This document shows, in pieces, positions 35,462-43,591 of a stretch of DNA of 64,000 bases. Made by a program: the position numbers and the translations under genes. The DNA is from Blastococcus haudaquaticus. Lineage in GTDB: Bacteria; Actinomycetota; Actinomycetes; Mycobacteriales; Geodermatophilaceae. The notes under the pieces are model-generated. The model was not told the DNA's origin, searched no databases, and saw nothing but the letters and a program-made list of their open reading frames with translations. The first letter of the stretch is position 1; each line of letters opens with the position of its first letter. The DNA is taken from the NCBI RefSeq assembly GCF_900230285.1, contig NZ_OCNK01000001.1, positions 868,001-932,000 of the forward strand. The letters are read 5' to 3'.

Positions 35462-36117
35462 TCCCCCGCGTCCGAGACGGCGACCAGCAGGTGCACGACC
35501 TCCTCGCCCTCACCCACCCGGCGGTGCTCGGCGAGCACCAGGCCGGCGGCACCCAGGGCGTCCACCACGTCGTCGACCGGGCGGATGCGGAAGCCCTCCC
35601 GCGTGACCGCCATCCGGCTCATGGCCTCCGGGTCACCGAGGCCGACGACGAGTCGCCCGCCCGGGCGGAGCACGCGGTGGACCTCGCGGAAGGCCGCGGG
35701 GAGGTCGGGCAGGAAGTAGATCGTGTTGAGCGTGATCGCGGCGTCCACCGAGGAGTCGGCCAGCGGCAGCGCCTCGACCGGGGCGAGATGGAGCTGCAGC
35801 CGGCCGTCGGCGACCTGGCGAGCGAACCGCCGGGACGCGGCGGCGAGCATCGTCTCCGAGACGTCGACACCGTGGACCCGGCCGCCGCCCGGATCCACCT
35901 CCTCCAACCGGCCGAGGAGGAGCTCCAGCCCCACTCCGCCACCGAACCCGAGGTCGGCCAGCACGTCGCCCGGGCGCACCGGCAGCGCAGCGACCGCGGC
36001 TCGGAGGGCCGGGGCGTTGCGCCGGTTGAGCACCCGCCCGACCAGCCGGCCGAACGGCCCGCGCGGATGGCCCAGCTGTCGGGCCAGGGCTCGCGTCGCT
36101 CGTTCGGGCGGGGGCAT
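35440..36117 (-). CDS. Class I SAM-dependent methyltransferase
   Basis: A 225-residue methyltransferase. Motif I is VLADLGFGGGVGLELL, the acidic end of strand 2 is VHGVDVSETML, and the core ends in FREVHRVLRPGGRLVVGLGD. An N-terminal helical part (LARQLGHPRGPFGRLVGRVL) resembles small lipid or quinone methyltransferases. ATG at 36117. Its 3' end overlaps that of the gyrase-like gene by 22 bases on the opposite strand. Substrate unknown. Confidence 0.87.
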   Translation of the reverse strand: MPPPERATRALARQLGHPRGPFGRLVGRVLNRRNAPALRAAVAALPVRPGDVLADLGFGGGVGLELLLGRLEEVDPGGGRVHGVDVSETMLAAASRRFARQVADGRLQLHLAPVEALPLADSSVDAAITLNTIYFLPDLPAAFREVHRVLRPGGRLVVGLGDPEAMSRMAVTREGFRIRPVDDVVDALGAAGLVLAEHRRVGEGEEVVHLLVAVSDAGDQPSRSS

Positions 36118-36167
36118 GAGCGGATCGTAGGGACCCGGCGGTCCAGGGCGGAGCCCCGCCACCCGTC

Positions 36168-36193
36168 GTTCCTGCGGTCGCCGCCAAGGGTAG
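36168..36193 (+). promoter_or_regulatory. Probable sigma-B-type promoter
   Basis: GTTCC (36168-36172) and GGGTAG (36188-36193), 15 bases apart, lie just before the ATG at 36203, so the leader would be very short. Confidence 0.45.
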
Positions 36194-36202
36194 GGCTGCG
36201 GC

Positions 36203-36721
36203 ATGGCGAAGAAGACCGCGATCGGGACGATCGGCAAGGGCAAGCGCGGGATCAGCACGGCCGGCTGGATGCTGCGCGGCGCCGCGGCCGGTGCTGCCGG
36301 CAGCACCGCGCTCAACGCCGTCACCTACCTCGACATGGCCGTCCGGGGGCGTGGGACCAGCTCCACCCCGGAGGACACGGTCGAGAAGCTGGCCCGGACC
36401 GCGCACCTGCCGATCCCGGGCGAGGGGGAGACGCGGGAGAACCGCAAGCAGGGGCTGGGCCCGCTCATGGGGCTGGTCGCCGGCATCGGTGTCGGCGTCC
36501 TGGGCGGCCTCGCCCGGGCGTCGGGGTACCGCTCCGCCACGCCGGTGGGCATCACGCTGACCACCCTCGGCGTCCTCGTCGCGGCGAACGGGCCGATGAC
36601 GGTGCTCGGCGTCACCGATCCGCGCACCTGGTCGGCGACCGACTGGGTCAGCGACCTCGTGCCGCACCTGGCCTACGGCGTCGTCGTCAAGACCACGATG
36701 GACGCCTTCGACCGCCCGTGA
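36203..36721 (+). CDS. Hypothetical membrane protein
   Basis: A 172-residue protein with a basic N-terminus (MAKKTAIGTIGKGKRG) and at least three hydrophobic segments (RGAAAGAAGSTALNAVTYL; GPLMGLVAGIGVGVLGGLA; TPVGITLTTLGVLVAANGPM). A soluble loop around residues 48-85 contains EDTVEKLARTAHLPIPG. Similar small actinobacterial proteins are unassigned. The sigma-B-like promoter suggests stress induction. Confidence 0.75.
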   Translation: MAKKTAIGTIGKGKRGISTAGWMLRGAAAGAAGSTALNAVTYLDMAVRGRGTSSTPEDTVEKLARTAHLPIPGEGETRENRKQGLGPLMGLVAGIGVGVLGGLARASGYRSATPVGITLTTLGVLVAANGPMTVLGVTDPRTWSATDWVSDLVPHLAYGVVVKTTMDAFDRP

Positions 36722-36731
36722 CGGACGGGGC

Positions 36732-38054
36732 CTAACGCCAGCCGCGCTCGTCGACGCCGCCGGGTACCGGCGCCTCGGGGTCGTAGGGGGTGCGGGTGAA
36801 CACGAACGTGCCGAGGTCCAGGTGGTCGGTGGCGATGCGCAGCGTCTCACCGGCGAAGTAGCCGTCCAGCCCCAGCCACGTGCCGTCGTCCCGGGCGGTG
36901 AACCGGCTGGCCCGGCCGGTGCGCCCGGGCAGCGGGCCCAGGTGCAGCATCCCGGCGCCGCTCGTCCGCAGCACGTAGGGGGCCGGTCCCCAGAACCACA
37001 TCCCGAGCAGGTCCAGGGCCACGGGGGACGGCGAGGGCCGCCAGGGCTCGACGATGCGCGGTTCGGCCGCCCGCAGGTCGGCCAGCAGCCCGAACACGGC
37101 GTTGTCCAGCCCGGACGTCGTGTTCGCCAGCGACACCGCCCCGGTCCGCTCGTCCCGGTCGACGAACACCCCGGCGAGGAAGCCGGGCATCGACCCTCCG
37201 TGGCCCACGAGCGTCCGGCCGTCGACGCGCAGCACCTGGACGCCCAGCCCGTACGCCGACCAGCCCACCGCGGAGGAGTCCACGCCGGCCGGCACGGTCA
37301 TCTCCTCGAGCGTCGCCGGGTCGAGGACGTCGCCGGTGTCCCCGACCAGGAAGGCGGCGAACCGGGCGAGGTCGTCGAGGGTCGCCCAGAGCTGCCCGGC
37401 GGCGGCCATCACGCCGGCGTGGTGCTCCGGCTCGGGCAGCACGACGTCGGCCCACGGGTGGACGGCGGTTCCCGCGGCCGCCGGCGCCACCGGCCGCGGC
37501 GTCGTCCGGGTCATGCCGAGCGGCGCCAGCACCTCGGCGGTGACGGCGTCCTCCCACGAGGTGCTGCGCATGCGGGCGACCAGGTCGCCGAGCAGCCCGA
37601 AGCCGAGGTTGGAGTAGTGGAACCGTCGTGCGGCCCCCAGGACGACGTCCTCGCCGCGCAGCCCGAGGTCGTCGAGCGAGCCGCCGGGCGTCCGTTCCCA
37701 CCAGCCGCCCGGGCTCTCGGCCGCGGCCCCGGCCAGGTGGGAGAGCAGCTGGCCGACGGTGCGGTTCCCGAACGGCGTCCCCGGCAGGTGCCGCTCGAGC
37801 GGGTCGTCGAGGCCCAGCCGGCCCTCGTCGCGGAGCCGCATGACGACGACGGCGGTGACCGTCTTGCTGATGGAGCCCAGGCGGTACTGGACGTCGGTGT
37901 GCGGCTCGGGGACGTCCCCGCGGCCGGCCGACCACGCGAGCCCGCCGTCCCGGACCACCCCGGCGACCAGGCTCGGCGCCCGGCCGTCGCGCTGGGCTCG
38001 GGCGGTGCGCGCCAGGAGGACGCGGGCGGTGGTGGGGAGGACGGGCTCGGGCAT
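36732..38054 (-). CDS. Serine hydrolase, class C beta-lactamase fold
   Basis: A 440-residue beta-lactamase/DD-peptidase-fold enzyme. The SxxK motif is in LGSISKTVTAVVV, the YxN motif is HYSNLGFGLLGD, and the KTG equivalent is VGHGGSMPG. A C-terminal lipocalin-like beta domain (about 340-440) follows, as in many esterase EstB-type or D-aminopeptidase-type relatives. ATG at 38054. No signal peptide, so a cytoplasmic esterase or peptidase is more likely than a true beta-lactamase. Confidence 0.9.
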   Translation of the reverse strand: MPEPVLPTTARVLLARTARAQRDGRAPSLVAGVVRDGGLAWSAGRGDVPEPHTDVQYRLGSISKTVTAVVVMRLRDEGRLGLDDPLERHLPGTPFGNRTVGQLLSHLAGAAAESPGGWWERTPGGSLDDLGLRGEDVVLGAARRFHYSNLGFGLLGDLVARMRSTSWEDAVTAEVLAPLGMTRTTPRPVAPAAAGTAVHPWADVVLPEPEHHAGVMAAAGQLWATLDDLARFAAFLVGDTGDVLDPATLEEMTVPAGVDSSAVGWSAYGLGVQVLRVDGRTLVGHGGSMPGFLAGVFVDRDERTGAVSLANTTSGLDNAVFGLLADLRAAEPRIVEPWRPSPSPVALDLLGMWFWGPAPYVLRTSGAGMLHLGPLPGRTGRASRFTARDDGTWLGLDGYFAGETLRIATDHLDLGTFVFTRTPYDPEAPVPGGVDERGWR

Positions 38055-38092
38055 GACGGGGACCGTAGCGACCCCCCTCGGGCCGTCGCAGC

Positions 38093-38416
38093 TCAGGCGG
38101 CGACGGCCTCGCTGCGCGGCAGCTGCCCGGCGCGGGTGGCGCGTCGCTCGAACCACACGGTCGCCAGGGGCGGGATCGAGGCGATCAGCGCGAGCAGCGT
38201 CGTCCCGATCGACCAGCGCAGGACGCGCGCGGTCACGAGCGCGACCACGACGTAGGCCACGAAGATCCCGCCGTGGATCGGGCCGAAGATCTTCACGCCC
38301 AGCTCGGTGGTCTCCGGCACGTACTTCACGAACATGCCGACGAGCAGGCCGATCCAGGAGCAGGCCTCGGCGACGGCGACGATGCGGAACGCGGTGGCGG
38401 CGGCGCGGGGGTTCAC
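38093..38416 (-). CDS. DUF3817 integral membrane protein
   Basis: A 107-residue protein with three membrane helices and the DUF3817 pattern (FRIVAVAEACSWIGLLVGMF, then IFGPIHGGIFVAYVV). GTG at 38416. The family is unassigned; its members often sit next to two-component or respiratory genes. It is followed upstream by a short gap to the ASCH-like gene on the same strand. Confidence 0.87.
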   Translation of the reverse strand: MNPRAAATAFRIVAVAEACSWIGLLVGMFVKYVPETTELGVKIFGPIHGGIFVAYVVVALVTARVLRWSIGTTLLALIASIPPLATVWFERRATRAGQLPRSEAVAA

Positions 38417-38437
38417 GCCCCGATCCTCCCCGAGGGC

Positions 38438-39004
38438 TCAGCGCAGGTAGGCGCGTCCCCGGGGTGAGATTTCATACCCGACCTCCAGGCTGCGGGTCAG
38501 GCCCAGCTCCTTGAGCTTCCGGACATCGCGCTTGAACGGCAGCGTCTCCCGGCCCAGTGACGCCGCCAGGTCGGGCGCCCGCACGCCGGGCCGGTCGGCG
38601 ATCAGCCGCAGGATCTCCCGCGTCCACGGCTCGCCCCGGGCGGCGTCCCAGCGGTCCAGCCGCGCGTCGAGGTCCTGCCGGTCCTCGTCGGACAGCTCGG
38701 CCTGCTCGCGCAGGGCCACCCGCGGGTCGGCCCCGGCCAGGGAGACCCGCATCCGGTAGACGTGTGCGCCGTCCCGGCGGTCGATCAGGCGCCGGAGCTC
38801 CGCCAGCGACCGGACACCTGCCTGCCGGGCGTCGTCCTCGGTGAGGGAACCGACGTCGACCTCCTCGACCGTCTCGACCAGCACGACGCCGGCACCGGTC
38901 CGCTGGGTGCTCCCGGGGCGCATGCGCGGCCGGTCCCAACGCCGGAACGCGAGCGTGACGGACCTGTCCGCGATGCCCGCGGCGGTGGTCGGACTGATCA
39001 GCAC
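38438..39004 (-). CDS. ASCH/PUA-like domain protein
   Basis: A 188-residue protein. The N-terminal half ([20 protein letters not shown], then [20 protein letters not shown]) has the PUA/ASCH beta-barrel pattern, a fold that binds RNA. The C-terminal half contains a winged-helix-like segment ([20 protein letters not shown], then [20 protein letters not shown]). GTG at 39004, only 26 bases from the divergent gene start. A role in sensing or binding nucleic acid is inferred. Confidence 0.75.
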   Translation of the reverse strand: MLISPTTAAGIADRSVTLAFRRWDRPRMRPGSTQRTGAGVVLVETVEEVDVGSLTEDDARQAGVRSLAELRRLIDRRDGAHVYRMRVSLAGADPRVALREQAELSDEDRQDLDARLDRWDAARGEPWTREILRLIADRPGVRAPDLAASLGRETLPFKRDVRKLKELGLTRSLEVGYEISPRGRAYLR

Positions 39005-39030
39005 CCGCGCATGGTGGCAGGGTTCGAGCC

Positions 39031-39588
39031 GTGCGGGGACTGGCACGGCGGGAGTTCTGCCTGGTGCTGCTGCGCCGCATGGCCGACGTCCGGCCCGATC
39101 TGGTCGCCGAGGCGCTGCCCCGGCTGGGCGCCACTCGGGCCGAGGCGCACGCAGCGCACACCCGCTGGCAGGCGATGCACCACGCGCCGCGGGCACCACG
39201 GGGACTGGCCCTGCGGACGGCGGTGCTGGGGCCACCGGACGAGCTGGAGGACCGGCGTTTCGGTGACCTCGACATCCAGGTCCGGCGCTGGCCGGTGCCG
39301 CTGTGGCCGCACCTCCACTGGGAGCTGCTCACCGGCCCCGGCGGCACGGTGCTGAACGAGCACCTGGTCCGCATGCCCGGCTCACCCGTCCCGCGGGCCT
39401 CCGCCGGCGACCTGCGCGTCTGGGAGCACGTCCTGGACGACGTGGTCGGGCTGCCGGGAGCGGAGAGCGTCGACCCGGGCGTGGTCACCCGGTGGGCGAT
39501 CCAGCTTCCCGGTGGCGTGCGGGCCACCTTCGTCTGGGGGCTCCTCCAGCAGGTCGAGGGCCCCCAGGGCACCGCTTCGTTCGTGTGA
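39031..39588 (+). CDS. Hypothetical protein
   Basis: A 185-residue soluble protein, GTG start. I do not recognise it. Trp- and His-rich stretches ([36 protein letters not shown]) and an N-terminal helical part ([20 protein letters not shown]) are visible. Divergent from the ASCH-like gene with a 26-base gap. Probably lineage-restricted. Confidence 0.6.
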   Translation: MRGLARREFCLVLLRRMADVRPDLVAEALPRLGATRAEAHAAHTRWQAMHHAPRAPRGLALRTAVLGPPDELEDRRFGDLDIQVRRWPVPLWPHLHWELLTGPGGTVLNEHLVRMPGSPVPRASAGDLRVWEHVLDDVVGLPGAESVDPGVVTRWAIQLPGGVRATFVWGLLQQVEGPQGTASFV

Positions 39589-39650
39589 GGTGGCCCCGTC
39601 CAGAGGCTCGCCGCGAGCGTGCGAGCGGTGAGGAGGACTGGGCCCTTGCT
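39588..39650. repeat. Copy of the dispersed GC-rich intergenic repeat (inverted)
   Basis: Read on the minus strand it gives AAGGGCCCAGTCCTCCTC, then ACCGCTCGCACGCTCGCGGC, then GAGCCTCTGGACGGGGCC, aligned with the copies at 17957 and 13983. The 17-base core CCGCTCGCACGCTCGCG is identical to the copy at 17957. It fills the gap between two convergent genes. Confidence 0.75.
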
Positions 39651-40705
39651 CAGGCGGCGATGCGCCGGGCGCCGCTGTAGCCGCTCATCAGCGGCGCAAC
39701 CTTGACCACGTCGCCCGAGGTCGGCGCGTGCACCATCTGGCCGTTGCCGATGTAGATGCCCACGTGGCTCACCGGGCTGTAGAAGAACACCAGGTCGCCG
39801 GGCTGGAGCTGGTCGCGCGGGACGGCCTGGCCCATCTGGGACTGCAGCCGGCTCGAGTGCGGCAGGCTGATGCCGGCGGCCTTGAAGGCGTAGGCGGTCA
39901 ACCCGGAGCAGTCGTAGGCGTTCGGCCCGCCGGCTGCCCAGACGTAGGGCTTGCCGCGCTGGGCCATGGCGGTGTCGATGGCGATCTGCGCGGCCTCGCC
40001 GTTGGCGACCACCGGAGCGCTCGGTGCGGTGGACTCGCGGTCCTCCGAGCGGCTGGCGCGCTCCTCGCCGTGGCTGCTGGTCACGGCCTGCTGCTCCTGG
40101 GCACTGAGCTGTGCGAACGCGGCCTGGTAGGAGTCCACCTCGGCCTGGAGCGCTGCCTGCTGCGCGGCGACGGCGTCGTACTGGGCCTGGGCCTCGGCCG
40201 CGGCCTGCTGGGCGGTGGCCTGCGCCTGGGCGGCGGCGACGTTCGCCTCCGCCGCCCGCCCGAGGATCTCGGCCTGGTGGCCCGCGACCAGCTGCAGCGT
40301 CGCCATGCGGTCGACGAAGGCATCGGCGGAGTCGCTGGTCAGCATCGCCTGGAAGGAGCCGAGGCCCTCGCCGGTGTACGCCGTGCGGGCCAGGCCGCGG
40401 ACGTGCTGCTGGGCGGCGGCGAGCTCGGCGGTTGCCTGCTCCATCGTGGTGACGGCGGCGGTGGCGGTGGCCCGCTGGGCCTCCAGCGCCACCCGCGCCT
40501 CGTTGAACTGCTCGGTGACCACCTCGAGCTCGTGCCCGCGGGCGGCGACCAGCGCGGCGGCCTCGGCCGAGGTGGCCGGTGCGGCCTGCGCGGGAACGGT
40601 GACGAACAGCGTCCCGATCACGGCGAGGAGGGCCAACGTGCCGCGGCCGATGGTCGGACGGCGGGACGACGTGCGGGGGAGCGCACTGCCGAGGGGGGAC
40701 GCCAT
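39650..40705 (-). CDS. Secreted NlpC/P60 peptidoglycan endopeptidase
   Basis: A 351-residue RipA-like hydrolase. A twin-Arg-containing signal peptide ends at VPAQA-AP (about residue 42). A long coiled coil (about 50-215; Ala/Gln/Glu rich) follows, then the NlpC/P60 domain (about 240-350) with catalytic Cys in NAYDCSGLTAYAF and His in PVSHVGIYIG, and a further His in MVHAPTSG. It would cut D-Glu-meso-DAP bonds at the septum. ATG at 40705. The 90-base leader is AT-richer than the surroundings. Confidence 0.92.
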   Translation of the reverse strand: MASPLGSALPRTSSRRPTIGRGTLALLAVIGTLFVTVPAQAAPATSAEAAALVAARGHELEVVTEQFNEARVALEAQRATATAAVTTMEQATAELAAAQQHVRGLARTAYTGEGLGSFQAMLTSDSADAFVDRMATLQLVAGHQAEILGRAAEANVAAAQAQATAQQAAAEAQAQYDAVAAQQAALQAEVDSYQAAFAQLSAQEQQAVTSSHGEERASRSEDRESTAPSAPVVANGEAAQIAIDTAMAQRGKPYVWAAGGPNAYDCSGLTAYAFKAAGISLPHSSRLQSQMGQAVPRDQLQPGDLVFFYSPVSHVGIYIGNGQMVHAPTSGDVVKVAPLMSGYSGARRIAA

Positions 40706-40794
40706 GATGCGGGCGGCTCTCCGTTTCTTGTGGTGTTGCAGAGGGTCCGTCAGGCGGTGCGAAGCGGTCACACAACGCCCCGGTGGACGCACAG

Positions 40795-40824
40795 ACCGTA
40801 ACGGCCGTGACCGTCTCGTGACAA
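40795..40824 (-). promoter_or_regulatory. Possible sigma-70 promoter of the NlpC/P60 gene
   Basis: On the minus strand TTGTCA (40819-40824) and TACGGT (40795-40800) are 18 bases apart. A second TTGTCA-like hexamer lies just upstream (40825-40830). Confidence 0.45.
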
Positions 40825-40961
40825 TGACAAAGATGTTTTTTGTTTGGTGTTCCAGTTCACCGGGCAGGAGCCGCGGCTGCCTCCGCCCCAGCAGTCACAG
40901 GGGTCCCGCGGGCCGGCGTCCGGACCGGTTTCAGACGCCGCAGCCCGGTCAGTACGGAGGC

Positions 40962-41129
40962 ATGGATCTGAAGAAGCCGCTCGTCGTGCTCGCGCTGGCC
41001 GGCTCGCTCGTGGCGTGCGGCGACAACACGAATCTCGACCGGGGCGAGACGAACTGCGACTCGACCGGGCAGGAGGCGTCCAACCAGCAGGACGAGACCT
41101 GCGAGGAAGAGGGCCCCGAGGACGACTGA
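40962..41129 (+). CDS. Small lipoprotein
   Basis: A 55-residue protein with a lipoprotein signal (KKPLVVLALAGSLVAC, lipobox LVAC, Cys near residue 19) followed by an acidic tail (NQQDETCEEEGPEDD) with two more Cys. GGAGG is one base from ATG, closer than usual. Function unknown. Confidence 0.65.
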   Translation: MDLKKPLVVLALAGSLVACGDNTNLDRGETNCDSTGQEASNQQDETCEEEGPEDD

Positions 41130-41171
41130 CGTGCCGAGCGGCGCCGGGGCCCGGCTCGGTACCGTCCGCGG

Positions 41172-42734
41172 GTGACGCGCAGCAGGTACGACGTGGTCGT
41201 CGTCGGCGGGGGCCACAACGGCCTGGTGGCGGCGGCCTACCTGGCCAGGGCCGGCCGGTCGGTGCTCGTCCTGGAACGCCTGGCGCAGGTCGGCGGTGCC
41301 GCGATCAGCCGGCAGGTCTTCGACGGGGTCGACGTCCGGCTGTCCGCGTACTCCTACCTGGTCAGCCTGCTCCCCGACCGCATCGTCTCCGACCTCGGAC
41401 TGGAGGTCCGGCTGGCCGACCGGTCGGTCGCGTCCTACACCGCCGCCTCCCGCGACGGCCGCCCCGCGGGCCTGCTCGTCGAGCGCGACGAGGGACCGGC
41501 CACGGCCACCTCGTTCCGGCAGCTGACGGGCTCCGACGACGAGTTCACCGGGTGGCAGCGCTTCTACGGCCGGCTGTCGACCCTCGCCGAGGACCTGGCT
41601 CCGACCCTGACCGAACCTCTGCTCACCTCCGACCAGCTGGCGGAGCGGCTGCGGGACCGCGAGCTCTGGCACGACCTCCGCGAGCGGCCGCTGGCCGACG
41701 TCGTGGCCGACCACCTGACCGACGACGTCGTCCGCGGGGTGGCGCTCACCGACGGGCTGATCGGGACCTTCGCCGACGTGCACGCCGACGACGGGCTCGC
41801 CGGGCGTTGCTTCCTGTACCACCTGGTCGGCAACGGCACCGGCCGCTGGCGGGTCCCCGTCGGCGGCATGGGTGCGGTCTCCGGCGCCATGGCGGCGGCC
41901 GCACGGCGTGCGGGTGCCGAGCTGGTCACCCGGGCGACGGTCACGGCCCTGGAGACCGCCTCGGACGCGGTCACGGTGCACTGGACCGACCACGACGGCC
42001 GGGCGGACGCCGTCGAGGCCGGGCACGTCGTGTGCGGCGCCGCCCCGAGCGTGCTGGACGCCCTCACGGGTGCCGCCGCCGGCCCGCGGCCGTCCGGGTC
42101 GCAGCTGAAGATCAACATGGTCCTGGCCCGCCTGCCGAGGCTGCGCTCGGGCGCCGACCCGGCCACCGCCTTCGCCGGCACCTTCCACGTGGACGAGTCC
42201 GCCGGGCAGATCGATGCGGCGTACGCACAGGCCGCTGCCGGACGGCTGCCCGACGTCATCCCCTTCGAGGTCTACTGCCACTCCTTGAGCGACCCGTCGA
42301 TCCTGGGCCCGGTCGAGCGCGCCACCGGGCAGCACACGCTCACGCTGTTCGGGCTGCACACGCCGGCGGAGCTCTTCCGCGACGACCCGGTCGGCACCCG
42401 CCGGGAGGCGGTCCGCCGGGTGGTCGCCCAGCTGGACGCGCACCTCGAGGAACCGCTGCTGGACTGCCTCGCCCTCGACGCGGCCGGCGAGCCGTGCCTG
42501 CAGGCGGCGTCCCCGGTGGACGTGGAGGAGTCGCTGGCCATGCCGGGCGGGCACATCTTCCACGGCGACCTGGCCTGGCCGGTGGCGTCTGCTCCGGAGG
42601 AGGTCGGCACCTGGGGTGTGGCGACGGCGCACCCGAGGATCGTGGCGGCGTCCTCCGGCGGCACGGTCCGGGGTGGCGGGGTCAGCGGTCTCGGGGGCTA
42701 CGCGGCGGCCCGGCACCTGCTGGACCCCCGCTGA
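41172..42734 (+). CDS. Phytoene-desaturase-like FAD oxidoreductase
   Basis: A 520-residue flavoprotein with the Rossmann motif VVVVGGGHNGLVAAAYLARA and VLERLAQVGGAAISRQVF, as in the PYROXD2/CrtI-like group. The C-terminal FAD motif is GTVRGGGVSGLGGYAAARHL. No carotenoid genes lie nearby, so a carotenoid role is not supported. GTG at 41172. Its stop overlaps the start of the YihY gene by four bases. Confidence 0.88.
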   Translation: MTRSRYDVVVVGGGHNGLVAAAYLARAGRSVLVLERLAQVGGAAISRQVFDGVDVRLSAYSYLVSLLPDRIVSDLGLEVRLADRSVASYTAASRDGRPAGLLVERDEGPATATSFRQLTGSDDEFTGWQRFYGRLSTLAEDLAPTLTEPLLTSDQLAERLRDRELWHDLRERPLADVVADHLTDDVVRGVALTDGLIGTFADVHADDGLAGRCFLYHLVGNGTGRWRVPVGGMGAVSGAMAAAARRAGAELVTRATVTALETASDAVTVHWTDHDGRADAVEAGHVVCGAAPSVLDALTGAAAGPRPSGSQLKINMVLARLPRLRSGADPATAFAGTFHVDESAGQIDAAYAQAAAGRLPDVIPFEVYCHSLSDPSILGPVERATGQHTLTLFGLHTPAELFRDDPVGTRREAVRRVVAQLDAHLEEPLLDCLALDAAGEPCLQAASPVDVEESLAMPGGHIFHGDLAWPVASAPEEVGTWGVATAHPRIVAASSGGTVRGGGVSGLGGYAAARHLLDPR

Positions 42735-43591
42735 CGACCCCCTCCCGGCCCGGCCGCTCCCCCGGTCTGCGGGCCGGCGCGTCGGAGCTGCTGTCCGGGG
42801 TCCGCCGGCGGCTGGTCGGCCGGGACCTGGCCCTCATCGCGGCCGGGCTCACCTTCTACGCCGGTATCGCCGTCGTCCCCGTGCTCGTGCTCGCCTTCGC
42901 CCTCACCGCCTGGCTGACGTCGCCGGAGCGGGTGACGGGTCTGGGCCGGGAGCTGGCGGCCCTGCTGCCGTCCGACGTCGGCGCACCCGACGCCGTCGAA
43001 CGGCTGGTGTCGGCGGGGGTCGGGCTGTCGCTGGTCGGTGGGCTGCTGGCCCTGCTCCCCATGTCCTTCTACGGCGAGGGGCTGCGCCGGGCGCTGCTGC
43101 GGTTCAGCAGCCGCCGGGAAGGCATGACCGGCTGGAAGGGACGGCTCGGTGCCGTCCCCCTCGTGCTGCTCACCCCGCTGCTGCTCTACCCGCTGCTGCT
43201 GGCGGTGCCGGTGATGGCCGACCTCGCCGAGACCGGCGGGTTCGGTGCCACGGTGGGCCGGGTCGCGCTGGGGTTCTACTCGGTCCTGGCGGCGCTGACG
43301 GTGCCGCTGGCCTGGGGGTTCCGCGTCGTTGCCGCGGGACGGGTGGGCCGGCCCGCCCTCGTGGCCGGTGCGCTGTTCACCGCGGCCTGCCTGAGCGGCT
43401 TCCTGCAGGGCTTCGTGCTCTTCCTCGCCCTGCCCCTGGACCTCGGCGCACCCTTCGGCGGGCTCGACGTCGTGGGCGGCATGGTCGCGCTGGGCCTCTG
43501 GCTCTTCCTGCTGCACCTGGTCGTCATCCTCGGCTGGCTGGCGACGCAGTCGCTGGACGAGGTGCTGGCCCGGCGGTCAGCGACCCGGTAG
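42731..43591 (+). CDS. YihY/UPF0761-like membrane protein with CTG start
   Basis: About 286 residues, six membrane helices. The family pattern is GRDLALIAAGLTFYAGIAVV at the first helix, then SFYGEGLRRALLRF and a final LWLFLLHLVVILGWLATQSL. No ATG, GTG or TTG lies in frame before the first helix. The CTG at 42731 overlaps the previous stop (CTGA) in the way that ATGA normally does, so I place the start there. Function of YihY proteins is unsettled (lipid or envelope). The 3' end overlaps the convergent PBP gene by 15 bases. Confidence 0.75.
   Translation: MTTPSRPGRSPGLRAGASELLSGVRRRLVGRDLALIAAGLTFYAGIAVVPVLVLAFALTAWLTSPERVTGLGRELAALLPSDVGAPDAVERLVSAGVGLSLVGGLLALLPMSFYGEGLRRALLRFSSRREGMTGWKGRLGAVPLVLLTPLLLYPLLLAVPVMADLAETGGFGATVGRVALGFYSVLAALTVPLAWGFRVVAAGRVGRPALVAGALFTAACLSGFLQGFVLFLALPLDLGAPFGGLDVVGGMVALGLWLFLLHLVVILGWLATQSLDEVLARRSATR

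Noticed and set aside
40706-40860. Cyclic-di-AMP (ydaO) riboswitch before the NlpC/P60 gene
   Set aside because: Such genes in actinobacteria often have one, but I could not find the conserved ydaO core in this leader; only a promoter-like pair is visible.
41172-42734. Carotenoid phytoene desaturase (CrtI)
   Set aside because: No crtB, crtE or other carotenoid genes are nearby, and the sequence fits the broader PYROXD2-like group.
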